From Blastomussa wellsi (lineage: Eukaryota > Cnidaria > Anthozoa > Scleractinia > Plerogyridae), in the NCBI GenBank assembly GCA_947652115.1, contig OX393564.1:24622555-24686554 (forward strand): a stretch of 64,000 nucleotides of DNA. Reading direction: 5' to 3'. Of this stretch, positions 32,240-47,200 are shown piece by piece; within the stretch, counting starts at the first letter, position 1, and every line of letters begins with the position of its first letter. The translations under genes and the position numbers were made by a program. A model generated the notes under the pieces. The model did no database searches. It worked only from the letters and a program-made list of their open reading frames with translations, and was not told where the DNA came from.

Positions 32240-35200
32240 CTAAAAAATGAAAACCAAAAATTTAATTAATATAAAATTTTTATTATGCAACTTAACTATT
32301 TTAATTATGATAATTATTTTAAATTTAACCTTAATATTTTAGTTAGTTGTATGAACACTTACATGCTGTCAGCATATGGTTGCTAAATACATGTAGAACC
32401 AGATACTGTAGCTCTAAAGGAGGCTCGAAATAGTTTCTCACTGTTATAATGCTTTTAAGACAATGAAGTATTACAGAAAAGTTGTTAAGATCTTTCAGGC
32501 GAAGTACAAATAGATTTAGAACTCTGCTAAGGGAAAATACTTAAAGTGTATGTTTATAACGTCTTAATGGTTACCATGGCAACACCTCAACAGTAACAAA
32601 AGAACCTTAAAATTTAAGTTTTTGCCAATTATCTCGAAAACTAAGTCGGTCAATTTTTATTAAGTTATTTAAAATCTCCCTTGGCTCTGCATTTTGTTTG
32701 CCAATATTAAAAGGCATTTTTATAAATTACAAGAAATTAAACTTGGTAATTTTTGCCCAAACTTTTCTATTTGAATCAGCATACTAGGTCACCAAGTTAA
32801 TGTTCGCACTTTTCATTTCCGGTTTTGCAGATTTCAGATGAAGCGCGCCCATCTTTAATGAAAATTTGGATCTAAAGTTGATGCAAGCAATAAAAGCACA
32901 CACAGCTGAAAACCATTACAAGCCTCCATACACATGTAAGACCTTCATTTCATATTACACTAAAATGAAACAAAACAAACCTTTGAAGGTCGAGATGATT
33001 TCTTCTTTTTTTCCTAGAAAAAAGTGTTAAAAGAATGGATTAATATCTGGCCAACAAGAATCCCCAGCTAATCTGTAATATCCACCTTGACTCAAGCAAA
33101 AAACAACTAACTCATGCCAAAGTACATGCAGAGAAAATGTGCCAAAGTGGAGCCATCATTGGGTTAGGACTAGCTCCTGACTGGTTGCCTTACTCTAATT
33201 GGTCATTTTTTTTACCAATCACAGAGCTTAGCAAATGCAAAACTACTTTTGGCATAAATTGTTCTAACTGTTCTATTAACATAATTGATCAAGAATTGAA
33301 AGGGCAAGAACCGGGAACCAGAAAATTCAGGAAGAGCAGGTAAGAGAAGCTGGGGTGGGGGGGGGGGGGGGGGGAGGGGTGGATAACTGCAACACAACTT
33401 TGATTGCACAATACCATTTGAAAGACAGTTGATTACATTTTCTAAACAAATCCTTGTTTTGACAGCATTGATTTAGGTCTTATTTTGCCAGACTGTAAAA
33501 CTAGCTCGCATGTAAAACTAGTGTGCATGAAAACATTTACCTTCTCGTTTTGCAGTGAATCCCTTCTCCTTTTCCCTTGTGGCTTTGATGACCCTTTTCC
33601 TTCCGTTTCACCGCCAATTCCTGACTGTAAGAAACTCATAGAATTTTCCTTTGTAAGCTCCCTACATCCCTGATTTATTACTGTCAAGGAAGAAGTACTG
33701 CCGTTCTTGTTTTCCAGCGAATTGGGCAAACATGAGTCAACAGCCACAGTGTCCCTCAAGCCTTTCCATAACGGATCAATGCTAGAAGACTCGCAAACCA
33801 CAGAAATGACATCCTTCTGTTTTTCATTTGAAAGGGTTGTGATGTCTTGAGATAAACTCACATTCTTTTCAGATATTGATTTGTCCTTTAAAGATTGATG
33901 TCCATGCTCTGACTCTGAAGCTGAGCAAGCTACTAGTTTCTGGAATCCTTTAGCACTTTCCTTTCTAACCTTGGTTACATCTGGGCCAGATGTAACATCT
34001 TTTGGTTTGTTCATATCTCTTCTTGCATGATGTAATGCTAGTGACTGTAGCAAATTGGAGGTTTGCAAGGAGATTGGGCCAGCAGCTGCCTGCATAATGC
34101 CTTTATTAGTTGCAGATGTTCCTGTTCCATTTGATTCAACAGCAGTCTGTGCTTGAGAAACGAGTGAATTGCTAATATTAGTGGCTGCAGTAGCCACTGA
34201 GGAGTCTGTGAAATGTCCAGGTACAACAGCTTGAGTAAGTCCTGTTAAAGGCGATGAAGTTCTGGTATTGACAACTTGATGTAATGACGCTACACTTGAA
34301 ACACCAAAACTGGCAGGTAATGCAGACTGTTGACTATTGCTCGTATTGGTAAGAACAACAGATGAATAAGAGGTCGGGCATGTGACTGGGTTCATAAAAC
34401 TGACAGTTGAAGAGACACCATGTGCATTTTGTAGGGTGGAGTTAACAGAAGCAGGGGAGCTAACAGATCTTACATTACTAGGAGTGAAAGATGAAGGGAC
34501 ATTGACTGAACCACAGGTGGTAAACCTCACAGAGGGAGGGGTGGAATTGGCAGGACCACTTATTGAGCTGACAAGCGTCACGAATGAACTGGTTGGTCCT
34601 GACCATGGGTTGATATACGTGAGTGGCACTGGACCAGTAGAGGGTTTGACCAGGTTACCAGGTGTCAAGGATGGTCTTACATCGATGGGCAAACTATGTT
34701 CAGTTGGTAAAGTGCTGTAGTTGATCATATTGTAAGGTGGAGTGTTGGCGCATGCACTTGGGACCACACAACTGACAGTGGAGGAAATAATATCAGTTGG
34801 TCTGTTGAATTCACTGCTACAGGTAGGAAGTGGTTGGCCAATACCTGCATAAATGTTTGTAGCAACAGTTGAGGGCGATACAACATGCGCATTTCTGCAA
34901 CCAATGGGAGCACTTGTTGATGGCAAAAGCGATTTACTAGCTTCCAAATGTCTTTTGTTGTTCTTCACTCGTTTATTGGCTGATGGCACTTTATTTTGAT
35001 TTGTTGTTGTTTTCTGCTTGGCCCCCTTCTTTGTCTTACCTCCTTTCTCTCCGCCTCTTGTAACTGGATCAGGTCCTTTTCCTAAATTAAAATCGAGTGC
35101 ACGCACATATGGAAATGTTGATGAGATAAGACTAGCCTGACTGGACGAAGAATTTCCACTTGGTCGTTTGTCACTTGCAGAACATTCTTGGACAGAACAT

Positions 35201-38200
35201 GTCTTCTTCTTTGGTGGGGTGACAGGATTCTGCTTCCTTGAGGTAAGTACACTTGCCGAGCGATCAAGCTGTGATTGTGCTTGAAGGGGATACTTCTGGG
35301 GGCTTCCAGACAGTAACAGCAATGCATCAGTCACAATATTGGTAGCTAAAAAAAGTAAGTCTTACATCAGATTTGACCAGTTTTAACTCCTGCAAGGTCT
35401 TCCAGTGGGAGTTATAACATTACAAGCAGAGCCACACAATCAAGTTCAGTATACAGAGGCATGCAAAAATTCCAGTAGTGCACATTGATAGCATGAGCAA
35501 ATAGCTTGGCCAGAAATTTAATTAATTTTCCTGCTTCTAGTACTGGCATGGGTTCTGATGTACGTACATTTCCACCAGAAATGCTAAAGAAAACAATAAG
35601 CATTTTATAACATTTCCAGTGAAACCAATTGGTTCATGCTTTTAGCTGTGCACTATCAAGTTATGAATAATGATGTACCTTATTACATGAAATTTTGGCA
35701 ACACTTTAATTTAGCCTAGCCCCCAAGACTGCGCAGGCATGGGTTCTGAAAAAATCGCTAAATTAAAATGTACCAAAATTAAGTGTCGCGAAATTTAAAT
35801 TGTCGCTAAATTAAAGTGAGTACAATATGAAATTCCACCATCTGGTCCATTTCACATGATCACACTATTTTACAGTCGACTATGACGGGTATCGTATGTG
35901 TACGTACATTCAGTCATTTCAGCTTCACAACTTAAATGGATTCTTCGCTCGTATTAAATTTCGCATTCCGTGGACTACACGGTTTCCACGTTTATAAAGA
36001 GCTGTGGTATCCTAGACTAAATGAAAAGCTTGACACAATTCACGAGGAAAATAATACCTTAAAAGAACACTTTAATTTGCCAAAAAGTTTCAGCTTGTGA
36101 AATCGCGAAAATGAAATGACTTATGTTCCAAAATTTACGAAAAATTGCTAAATTAAAGTGTTGCTAAATTAAAGTGCTGCTAAATACAGATTTTTCAAAA
36201 TCGCTAAATTAACGTGTTGCCAAAATTTCATGTAATAAGGTACGTGGAAATTTGGAGAGCACTGAAGAAGCTGCACTTTTATGAATCTATGCTTCTTTCT
36301 GCATTCCAAACTTCCCTATACCAGCAATGTACTTGAAAGTGCATGCTAAAGCATGAACCAGCTATGATTAAATAAGCACTTCAATTTAGCAGGAATGAAT
36401 AACAGTCACATGTCCGATGAAATAACAACTGTGATCGGACAAGTGCAAACGCCAATTAATTAAATAATTAATTTTTTCTGGCCTTCCAGGGCAAATGCTA
36501 GTCTTTGTAAACATGCATGCAAATGAGTTTGTGGCGTCAAATCAAGAATAGACCCATGCCTCTTCTGACTTGGTCGTGGAACAAATGATGAACAGTTTAT
36601 TGAAACTTGTAAATGCTATAAATAGCCAGAATTTGATGAAGGTGGAATGTGTTTCAAACTGGTAGAAAGGTGTATTTTAGCAAAAAAAAAAATATTTTGG
36701 TGTTAGGTGCACTTTAATAAGGTCATGGATCAGATACCAAGTTCACTAAAACCCCTACATATGCTTTTTGTCCATGATGGTTTAATAATTCAAAGACAAG
36801 CAGAAAGTAACAAAAATATCATTTTAGTATCCTTGTGCTATTACTTTTTCAAGGTGTATAACTTCAGTATGTGAATGCTAGAGCTGCAGGTCTGGGAAGA
36901 CATTTTATATATCCCAACAAGAAATCAAAACTATACAAACCTGACAAGTGCAAATCAGAGGAGGAGGAAGAACTTGGCGTTTCCACCTGTTGATCTGATG
37001 CTGTTGATAACATAGCACTGACCTCCTTTCCTGAATCTGATCGACATTCCTCAGGTAATGACGAGGCTCCAACAGCATCTGTTGAAAAATATTAATAATA
37101 CCAGTAACACTTTAACCCCAAACATAATGACAAAAAATGAAAAGCAACAATTAAAGAACTTGTTAATTGCAAGACATTATAGACGCTCAGTGCATACAAC
37201 AGGGAACAATATAAGCAGAGGGCTATGTAGCTACAATTGCCATTTAGCACAAACGGCAAACCTCTAGTGCTGAGTTGTTACAAACCAACCAAAAACATCT
37301 GTTGTTGGTATAACTGCAATGTTTCTATCAGTGCTTTAGATTAGAATGAAGCTTTTTACTAGAAACTGGTTTCATTTACATTTGTTTATTCTTAGATTGC
37401 ATATGCAGAATGTCTAATACAGGGTACCGGTATGTGTTTGTGTCAACACATTTGTTTTGTTAAATACAGAATTGTTTTCAAAGAGCTTCTGAATTCATTC
37501 AATACATAAGAAAACACAGCAATTAATATCAAAGTCTTCTTATTCATTTTGTGATAAAGCTGCACTATTTTAATAATGAAATTTCTCTTGGTTTGTGGAT
37601 AAAGAGAGATTAGGTAGTGTGCAGACACAAAATGGCAGATGATGGCAGGAGTATTTATCAGCTCCTGTGCTTTGCATTCTCATAAAGAGCTTCTGAAATT
37701 GACACTTGATCATAATGTGCAGGTCCAGAAAATATCCATACTATCCCTGCAAAAGGGATTGGAAATTCCTGGGGGTAGAGGGGTTCTCAAAGCCAAAAAG
37801 TTTGTGAGAGATGTATGACCATTAATTGGAATTTCCAGAGGGGAGGGGGAATCTTAGTAAAAACCCCTTCCGTGGAGGAGGCATGGATAATTTATGGAAC
37901 TTCACAGAGGGAGAGTTGAAGACCCTTAAGCACAACTGGGATACCATCTGGAAGCTAGCCCTTAACAGCAGTGGAGGACAGTCCTTTGTTGCTGCCATAC
38001 ACGCCAGCAGGCATAAGGGCAGTAAGTTAGTAAGTAGGTAAATAGGTAAGAACGTAAGCAAGCAAGCAAGCAAGTAAGTACAACAAGCCCTGTGGCGCTT
38101 TATAAAGCAAATCCCATACAACATACCTGGAAGGTTAACACTAGAGGACGACACACAAGAAGAAAGTTTGTCAAGCTGACTTGATCCAGCAGACGTCTCT

Positions 38201-41200
38201 GGCAACACTTTACACGAACTTGAGTCTGCTACAGAATCTGCTGCTGAAGGCAAAGCATCTAAAGCATCTGATAAAATAACAAGACTGTGAGGTTTACATA
38301 AGAAAGAAAGGATTAAGTCTGTCTGCAAGCTTTAAAGTGCACCAAACCCCAAAAATATTTTTTCCCTGAATTTGTTTTTGGTTCTCAGCCTTGTTACAAG
38401 CGGTTTTTCTCTGGGTACTCTGGATTTCCCCTCTCCACAAAAACCAACAATTCTAAATTCCACTTTGATCTGGAACACATGGTCACGTCCAAATGAGCTC
38501 CAGCACTTTGGTGCACCGTGGGTAAACAAATTATGTTTACATTTACATCCTGCCTTTTCAAAATACAAAGGACTGGTTTTTAGCTTGTAACAACACTGCC
38601 ATTTGAAAGAAATTGAAGTTCAAGAAATATCTCTCAGGACAGAAATGTCTTAGCAGGATTTTGAGAAATGCACGCCAGCACCCATAACTCACCCCAGAGC
38701 CCAGTGCTTACTGCACCTACAAGATGAAAGAAGAGTATGAGAAATTACGCTTACCGAGTCCAAAGAAGGAGAACAGTACATCAAATGCTGGGTCTGCTTG
38801 CATCAGATCCATGATTTCTTTCACAGGAATGTCACCACCAGAACCCTATAGATTAACACAGTGATACATCTCTAAGCCAAAGCATTCATGTTTGTTTATT
38901 ACAGAAAAGAAAGAAAGCAGTAGATTTAACTGTGTACCTGATTTGATGTTGGTAAAATGTCATCACTGCTTGCCTCAGTTGTTGTCAAGCTCTGCATGAT
39001 TTCAGAAGGAGGTTCATCACTAGCACACTGCTGTCTTGTGCTGCAAAGTACATGTAATCCTTTCCATTTAACAGTAATTATTAGAATGCAAGCCCAAGTT
39101 TCCAATTAGCAAACAGTCCACACCACACAGCCGAGTTGCCTGTTGCTCATACAAAATTAGGGCGAGTATATTGTTTGAATAGACACTGCAGCCCAAACCA
39201 TACTATTTTATTTTACATAAAGTTCGTAAGCCAAAAAATTCATAATAATTTTCCCTTTTAAAAACATGTAAAAGCAATGAGCATGCAATAGCACAATATT
39301 ATTTGCGATTAGGGAGGTGGAGATCTGATTAAAACACAATGAAATATGAAAATTCAAAAATTGTGACTTTTACATTTCTTTGTAGAAATCACGAAATTCA
39401 AACTTCTTCGTCATGTTATTGCTAAATTTAGTATGGCGATTCTATTCATGAACCTTGTTTTCCATTTAATATAATGTTTAACAATATATGACGCTAACTG
39501 CAAATTGTGCTATTTGCGTTCTATAAAGCGCAGTGGGAGAAACAATCAGATTCACAGATATGCAACATAACACAACAGACTGTCTAGAAAAGAATACAGC
39601 TATGAGAGGTCAGGGTAAGCCATATCGCTTGCTTACATGATGATGTATAGAGTGTACTCCCATCTGCAACAAGTCAAATTACCTTTTGGAATTTGAATTA
39701 CTCACCTCCCAACAACTTTGTTGATATTTTCAGCAAGTTTCTCTTGCAATAGAGGAGTATTTAGCAGTGTGCCCAGGAAGGATTGCTATGTATGACAGAA
39801 AGAAATACTCAATTAAATTGGAAATGTCTGCAAAAGTTAAAATTTCCAATTTCCAATAGTAGTCATTGCTACATAAAATTCCCTTCAATAATCTGTGTGA
39901 ATTCACAAAAAGAAGTCAACAAGAATAAAGAATAAGTACAGTCGAATCCTGATTTCTCAAACCCTCAATTTCTCAAACTTTCCCTTTGACAGTTGAGCAC
40001 TACATGTTTACTGCTGATTTCTGGAACCCCTTGATTTCTCAAATAAATTTTCAATTCCCTGTAGATTCAAGAAATCATCTTCCACTGTACAGACTTGGTG
40101 ACAATGCATTGAAGTACACCAGCACAGTCTTTCTTCCCCTTGAAAAGTCTTACTGGAGTTAGAGAATCAGAGGAACACATAATGTCCATTTCAACTTCGA
40201 CAGACTCCGGAACCGGCTTAACAGGTGAATCGTTGACTGCTGAAGTGCTGCAGAAAAACAAGCAATGCCATCAGATCATCTGCTCATTAATGCAAGGCAG
40301 TTATAGTGATATAATTTGGTTTTATCAACTGGGTTGATAATGTGAATTGGCCACCGTAAACTTATAGTGATATGTACATCGCGGCAGGTTAACATCCAGG
40401 TGAACAACAAATATAACAAGCTTTGTGGATGTTTTTAATCAGAAACCACAAGACAAAAATAATAATTATTTACTTACCCAGATGCACCTTGTGGAACTCT
40501 TTTCTTTGGTTGCATTCTGCAAACAAATGAATTGACTCCCTTGTTACATAAACTGGAATATTTTTTCTTTATCCCACATTTGTAAGAAATTCAATCATTG
40601 ATCTTTTTTCATTTATTTATCGAGCAGAACATTGAACATCTTTCATTGTCTATCACATTTATCAGGCCTGTAAGCACTTTTTTGTGGGAGGGTGTGATCC
40701 AATCAGGGGGCAGACCAAATGAGTGCCGGAGACACAAGCCTCCAGGGACGTCCAGGGGCATGCTCTCTGACTCGTGAAATTTTAAAAATTTGGTTGTCTG
40801 AGACTGCATTTCATGGGTTTTGAAGACAGTCTGATATATGAAAACAGGCAGCCAAAGCAAACTTAAAAATTTGGATATTACTCAAACTTTTGAATTTCAA
40901 AATGGATTTTCACTGATTTGCACTGAGAATACTTTACATAATGTATTTTAATACAGTTTTGGAGAATATTGTCACTATTTAAAATAAAAATAGAACAAAA
41001 ATAGAAATGAAGTTGAAAATCCAAACAGAACTACATTTTGTATTCTATGCTCTCTATATTTTTTATCAAATGAATTCACTTTTTTAAATCATTGGTCAAC
41101 AAAAAGGTGGACCTCCGCAGCCTATGGGAGGTGCGGGCACACCCATCACAACCCGCTTATGTCCATGTCGTTATGTCACTAGTGTGAACCAGGCTTTAAA

Positions 41201-44200
41201 GCACCCAACTGGTATCTGGGAGGTCACAGATTTGAATTCAGTTGGGGACTCAGATTTTAGCATTTATTCAATGAACTCAACATTGACCATCTTTCATTAT
41301 GTATCATAAATCTTAGTTTACAGTTACACTTGAGAATAATTATATAAAGTTGTACTTGAGTAATAGTAACAAAGTGCGTTGTTGCAGTTGTTAGCTAGTG
41401 TTAGGATCTAGACTAATTCAACCAGTGAATATAGTTTTCCACCATTCAGACAATATTTCGAAAATCTTTCAAACTCTACTGACAAATGGTGAGAAATTTT
41501 CAGAAAGTCGTCAAATTCATTACTAGTATAAAATAATTTGCCTGAAGACATGAAATTTTTCTTCTTCTGTTATCTCACTCATTCGCTGTGCTCACTCAAG
41601 GGATAATAATTATCAAGTTGAACACTCAAAGAGAAATTTTATATCTCTGCACATTCTTGTATTATTTTATATAAATTTAACCTTAAAGAAATTTTACCCT
41701 TTTCGTTTTGGTGATCGCAATTGTAATTCATCTTGGTTGTGACATGACTGAGACGCAGAATGCTCTTCCACAGTTAGCACCCTCTTCTGCCTGGCACTTT
41801 CATCATCTATTACAATCATGGGAAATGACTTGTTTTCGGCTCCCCTGTGGTTGAACTCTTCATTATTAAACAAGATTCCCTCGTCCACAACATTAAACAT
41901 GTCAGGATTTGCAGACAGTTCATCGCAAGTACTATTAACAACAGTAGAAACTGTTGATGTCACGTCAAAGGTTCGGGCTCCTCTAACACATGGGCTAGAG
42001 ACTAACACAGCAGACCCAACAGACTGTGCAGTGCTTGGTGTTCTGTGCACATTTACAGTTTCCTTGTCAGCAGTTGACTGAACACGATGTTGTGTTACCC
42101 TGCTAACACTTGTAGCCTGAAGATCCGAAATTTGATTTTTACTCGATGGCTGCGGTAACAGATTTGGTGACGATTCAACAGGTGAAAGCCTTGGTAGAGG
42201 CAGTTTTTCTGTTGTGCAACTTCCACTTGATTTTGCAGGAAGCTGAGTAGTGGACCGGCTTGATGTTGTGTTTGTAATACTATCTTGGTTTTTGGGTAAT
42301 GCGCTTCTTCTTGTACGGCTATAGTTAAGACGTCTTGTGCGTGCTGTTCCAAGAATAAGGAGGGAATAATATAATATAGGGCAGTTAGAGATCCAACTTC
42401 TGATTGAATGCACATAACTTATTTTATGTTGGCATATTGTAATCAATTAGAATATCTTTTTGAGAAGGGTAGAATTGTAATAAATTAAGGTGATTCCCCA
42501 AATTAACCGCTGACTGACTAATAGGCCATTCCGAAAATGAGCAGGGAACTGGGGCAAGTTTCAATATTTAACCAATCGATAATTTGACACCACCACATGA
42601 AAGATCACGTTGAATTTGGTCATCTGCACAAGTTTGAAGTTTTTAGGTTGAAAAGAGACCAAGTTACGGACTGTGAAACATGGCTCAAAATCCATACAAA
42701 CGTCTGGAATTTTGGCACAGCATCCCCCAAAACCATATGAACTGTTAAATTTTTCTGATTTTCGTGATACTCTTAAACATGGGCAATTATAGTGATTTTC
42801 TTCTCAGCTTCTTTGAAATAGTAGTTCCATGATGGCATTTTACAGTTGTCACAAATCTGATAAAAATTTTAAGGGTTTGTATAGTTTTGAGGGAAACTGT
42901 GTCAAAATTATAGACATTTGTATGGATTTTAAACCATGTTTCAAGGTCCGAAACTTGGTCTCTTTTTAACCTAAAAACTTCAAACTTGGTCAGACGACAG
43001 ATTTCAACATGATCTTTTGTGTGGTGGTGTCAATTTATCAATTGGTTAAAAGTTGAATCTCACCCTGGCAGTTCCCTGCGCAATTAAATTTTTGGAACAG
43101 CCTATGTTTTCATTGGATCGTAGGCTTAAGCATTTTTACAAACTATTAAGCATAAGCTAAAAATGCAGAGCTTTGCTTTTAGCTTGGCTAAATTCTATAT
43201 ATTAACTAACTTGACTGACTTCCCATGGAAGGCTTTGCTGTGCTTGAAGGGATGGTGGCATACCTGCAACAAAAAGATGTTACACTGTACTAATACTACG
43301 GATAAAGAAGAAAGTAATACAGTAATGTAACTGTAAAATTTTTCTTTGTGCAACTGGCTGTGAGTTTTAACATAACTAACACAACAGACAGATTAAATAA
43401 TTTGCTTAAGTGAAACAATTAGACCATAATGTGAAAATAACTAGAGCAAAAGCATGAATCTTGAATTTATGGCCAAATCTGTTGGTTTAAGTATACATTG
43501 GTATATGGCAAGCAAATTTTGTTGAAATTCATGCATGAAACTGGATCACAACTCCCCTTGAATTTGCAACTCATTTCAATGGCAATGTACGGCTACAAGT
43601 AGTGCATTTTCCTGTCAGGTTGGGGAATTTTATTGTTTGTTCGCTTCAGGGGTTGGTTTTGTTTAACTGGTCTCTTTTTACATTTAAGGTGAATTAGAAA
43701 GCATTTCCGGCTTGTAATAAATGCTCCTCTAAAATGCTCACTTCAGTTGTCCTATCAAAATGTCCAAATCCTTCCACAGAGATTTTAAAACAGCAGTGCT
43801 ACCTGGCACACCATTTTCTCTTCCTAAAAAAGCAGAACAAAATGTTACAGTTAATCTACATAATGTTTGAATCTAGCCATGAAGTGTCTTTTCACAAGAG
43901 GAGCTGGCAGGCCTGTGCGAGACATCTGTTACTGGAGGTCTATTAACAAACCCCCGGTTTGATGGAACTGTTGCCTTATGTTAAAAGAATGCCAAGGTGT
44001 TAAGTTATGTCAACCAGTTGCTACACTGTCTATTAAGTTTCATACTACAAAGGCTGAGATCTTGATAATAGATTCTTCTGATCATCAGCGTTGATAAAAA
44101 ATATTTCACAACACCTGATTCTCTCAACTGAGAATAGTCATCCAAAATTGTTTTCAAGTTAGCTGTAAGAAACACCTAAAACAAGGAAAAGAGAAAAAAT

Positions 44201-47200
44201 TAAATTAAATAGTCCATGCATAAATTTATAGTGCAGCTCCAGGTTGTGAAGCACCACAGTGGAGTGCCACAGGTAAAAAAAATTTGGAAAGTATGATCAT
44301 ACATCTGTCTGTACAGACTCTACCTAGCTGGGGGAGGGGAAACCTATATTCCAGAAATCGGTATTGGCTAAACATTATTGTCAAAAAAGAGGATACACTG
44401 ACCAGCATCACATGACCATATCACAGGCTCAGGTCTAAAGCTCATTGAGGTCACATGTTTTTTGGAAGTTGACCACTGACCGGTTTCAACTGCAGACTCA
44501 AGAATTTTCAAAGATTATTACGAACAAGCAAAACTTGATGAGCTCCGCTTTTAAGCTTGGCTAAAATCTATACAATCAATTATTACTAGTGAACAAATTA
44601 CTAAATAAAGCTTGCTCTTTCAGTTTAATAGGTAGACTGCTAACTAACATATTTCCAGTCCGTACTGCGCAATCTCCACCTTCAATGTTTATCACGTCTC
44701 ACACGATGAAATGTAAACAAACCAAAATGAAAATTACAGGTAAAAACTTGCCATTTCAGCTCATTGCGAACTCCCAAACAAAACGACCCATAATGGAAGA
44801 CTCATAAACTTCATGTACGCAGTTACCGAAGTGTAACGTATCAACAAATTCAAAACAGAAACGTAAACAAATCCCGAGACAGACTGGAAATGGCCTTTAA
44901 TTTTGGTTCTTGTGGTGGTGGCAACTTTTAAATCCGCTATAATAATCAATTACTACCAGCTAGCACAAAAAACAACAACATACATTCTCTAATTCCTTGT
45001 TGTCGTCATGGAAAAGAGAACATTCATCCTGGAAAACAGAGCATGTTCTGTGAAGTCTTTCCTCTCTCAGGTAACCTTGATTTATCAAAGAAAGCAGAAA
45101 GAACTACAAATGAATGAAATTCCATTCAACAGGGAGGGGCAATGGCCTAATGAAAAGGGTAGATAGATCGATAATTAAATGCTTTAAACTTGCAACCAAG
45201 AGGCTAAATTACGATCGACTTTACAAATGTATTAACTGTTTTAATAAAAAGTATAAGTGCACTGGTGTCCAGATCAAGCGGTCTGGTTTCAATTTTTTGC
45301 AGGGGCTATTTTGTCTTGTTTATACCAGCAAAATTTTCCAAGTCAAAAGTGAGATTTTTATCAGGTTTTTCAAAGACGACCCAATCATATCCAAAGTCAT
45401 CAGAAGATTACCGAGGATGTTTCCAAATATTTCCAGGTCCCAGTGCCTGTTTTGTCATAAACACCATCAAAACATCAGTACTTTTGCCTTGGAAAATCAG
45501 AGAACTCCCATGAAGAAATCATCATTTACTTTGATTACATGTATATGCTCAATATTTGATCAAATTGTATGAAATTTGGACAGCCAAATTAATAGCTGCA
45601 AATTAAGCTATAGTTCAGGGTTATACCCAAAATTTACAAGGAGTAAGGTAGTTTTAACATTTTTTTGTTCTCATTTTGGATGGTTTTGAATTGAAATAGT
45701 GACTTCCTTAAGGTCTATTTTACTATGATTTATGACATACCACAATCAATACCTTTCAAATGGTGTATTGTATGTGGTCTTTGGGTAAAATGTATTATTT
45801 ACCACGGGAGTGAGAGAGTTAAGCTTAGTTCCCACTTGCGATATAAGGATCATAAGCATAATAATACTCATAAACATAAACATAAGCTTCTTATTTTCTA
45901 GTGGGAATGGTCACAACAGTATTCCAGTGTGTCTCTATTGAAATGAGCCGACCTGTAGCATCATTATCTTTATGATTATTTTTGTTATTATTTTCGTATT
46001 CTCTCTACAAATAAAAGCAACATAGTCATAGCCACAGACATAATCATAATCATAAAGCTTAGTTCCCACTAGCGACATAAGGATCATAAGCATAATCCTA
46101 AATATAAACATAAGGTTCTTATGTTCTAGTGGGAACAGCCACTCTAAAAAGAACGGTATTCCAAGCTGGACGCCATCTTGAAATGAACCCACCCGATAGT
46201 ACTGGACCTACACGTTAATTGGCCAAAACACAATAACCCTGTTGCGCATTGTTTATGATTATGTCGTTATGATTTTCGCATTCCCACTTCAACTTAAAGC
46301 AACATAGTCATAGTCACAGACATAAATCATAATCATAAAGCCTAGTTCCCACTGGTGACATATAGATCATAAGCATAATCATAATCATAAACATAAGCTT
46401 CTTATGTTCTAGTGGGAACTGCTGCGCTAAAATCTCAAAGAACGGTATTCCAAGCTGGACGCCATCTTAAAATAAACCGACCCGAAAGTACTGGAGCTAG
46501 ACGTTAATTGGCCAAAACACAATAACCCCGCTGCGTCATTATCTTTACGATTATGTCATTATGATTTTCGGGTTCCCACTACAAATAAAAGCAACATAGT
46601 CATAGTCACAGACATAATCATAATCATAAGAAAATGACTGACAATTTTCTTATGATTATGATTATGTCGATCATAAGGGTACTTATGATTATGTTTCTGG
46701 ACGTTCCCACTAAGACATAAGCAACATAACAGCGTTATGCACCTATCAATGTAAATCCCGCGGGGGGTGGGGGAATGCAGGCATTGGTGGGGGATTTGAC
46801 AGAAGTTATCGTCCTGTAGTGGGGACTTTTGACCATTTTATTGGCATTTCTAGCAACATTTTATTGACTTTTAGTGACTCTTTTGACCATCTACAATTGC
46901 CCTGGGGCCAGGCAAAATCTCAGCTCAGTTCAAATCCCCACCCTATGCAGGATTTACATTGATAGGTGCATTATGTTCATGCTTATGATTATGATTATGT
47001 TCCTTATGTCGCTAGTGGGAACTAAGCTTTATGATTATGTTGATCATAAGGGCGTTAATGATTACGTTCTGAAAGTTGCCACTAAGACATAAGCGACATA
47101 ACACCGTAATGTTCCTGTTTATGATTATGATCCTTATGTCGCTAGTAGGAACAAAGCTTTGGTAGATTCTTGAAATGATCTACAATCTTGACTCTATTTC

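Noticed and set aside
34382..34720. 112-codon plus-strand ORF within NPAT exon 14
   Set aside because: Antisense shadow of the Ser/Thr/Val-rich NPAT coding sequence.
42095..42415. Alternative frame through NPAT exon 6 starting HAQDVLTIAV
   Set aside because: This frame follows directly from the same acceptor but does not agree with the phase of exon 5, and it lacks the conserved arginine-rich NPAT motif found in the chosen frame.
45114..45572. 152-codon plus-strand ORF inside NPAT intron 1
   Set aside because: Antisense to NPAT, overlaps a second ORF in another frame, and its content comes from a TCATCAGAAG/TTCCAAG-type repetitive stretch; no domain seen.
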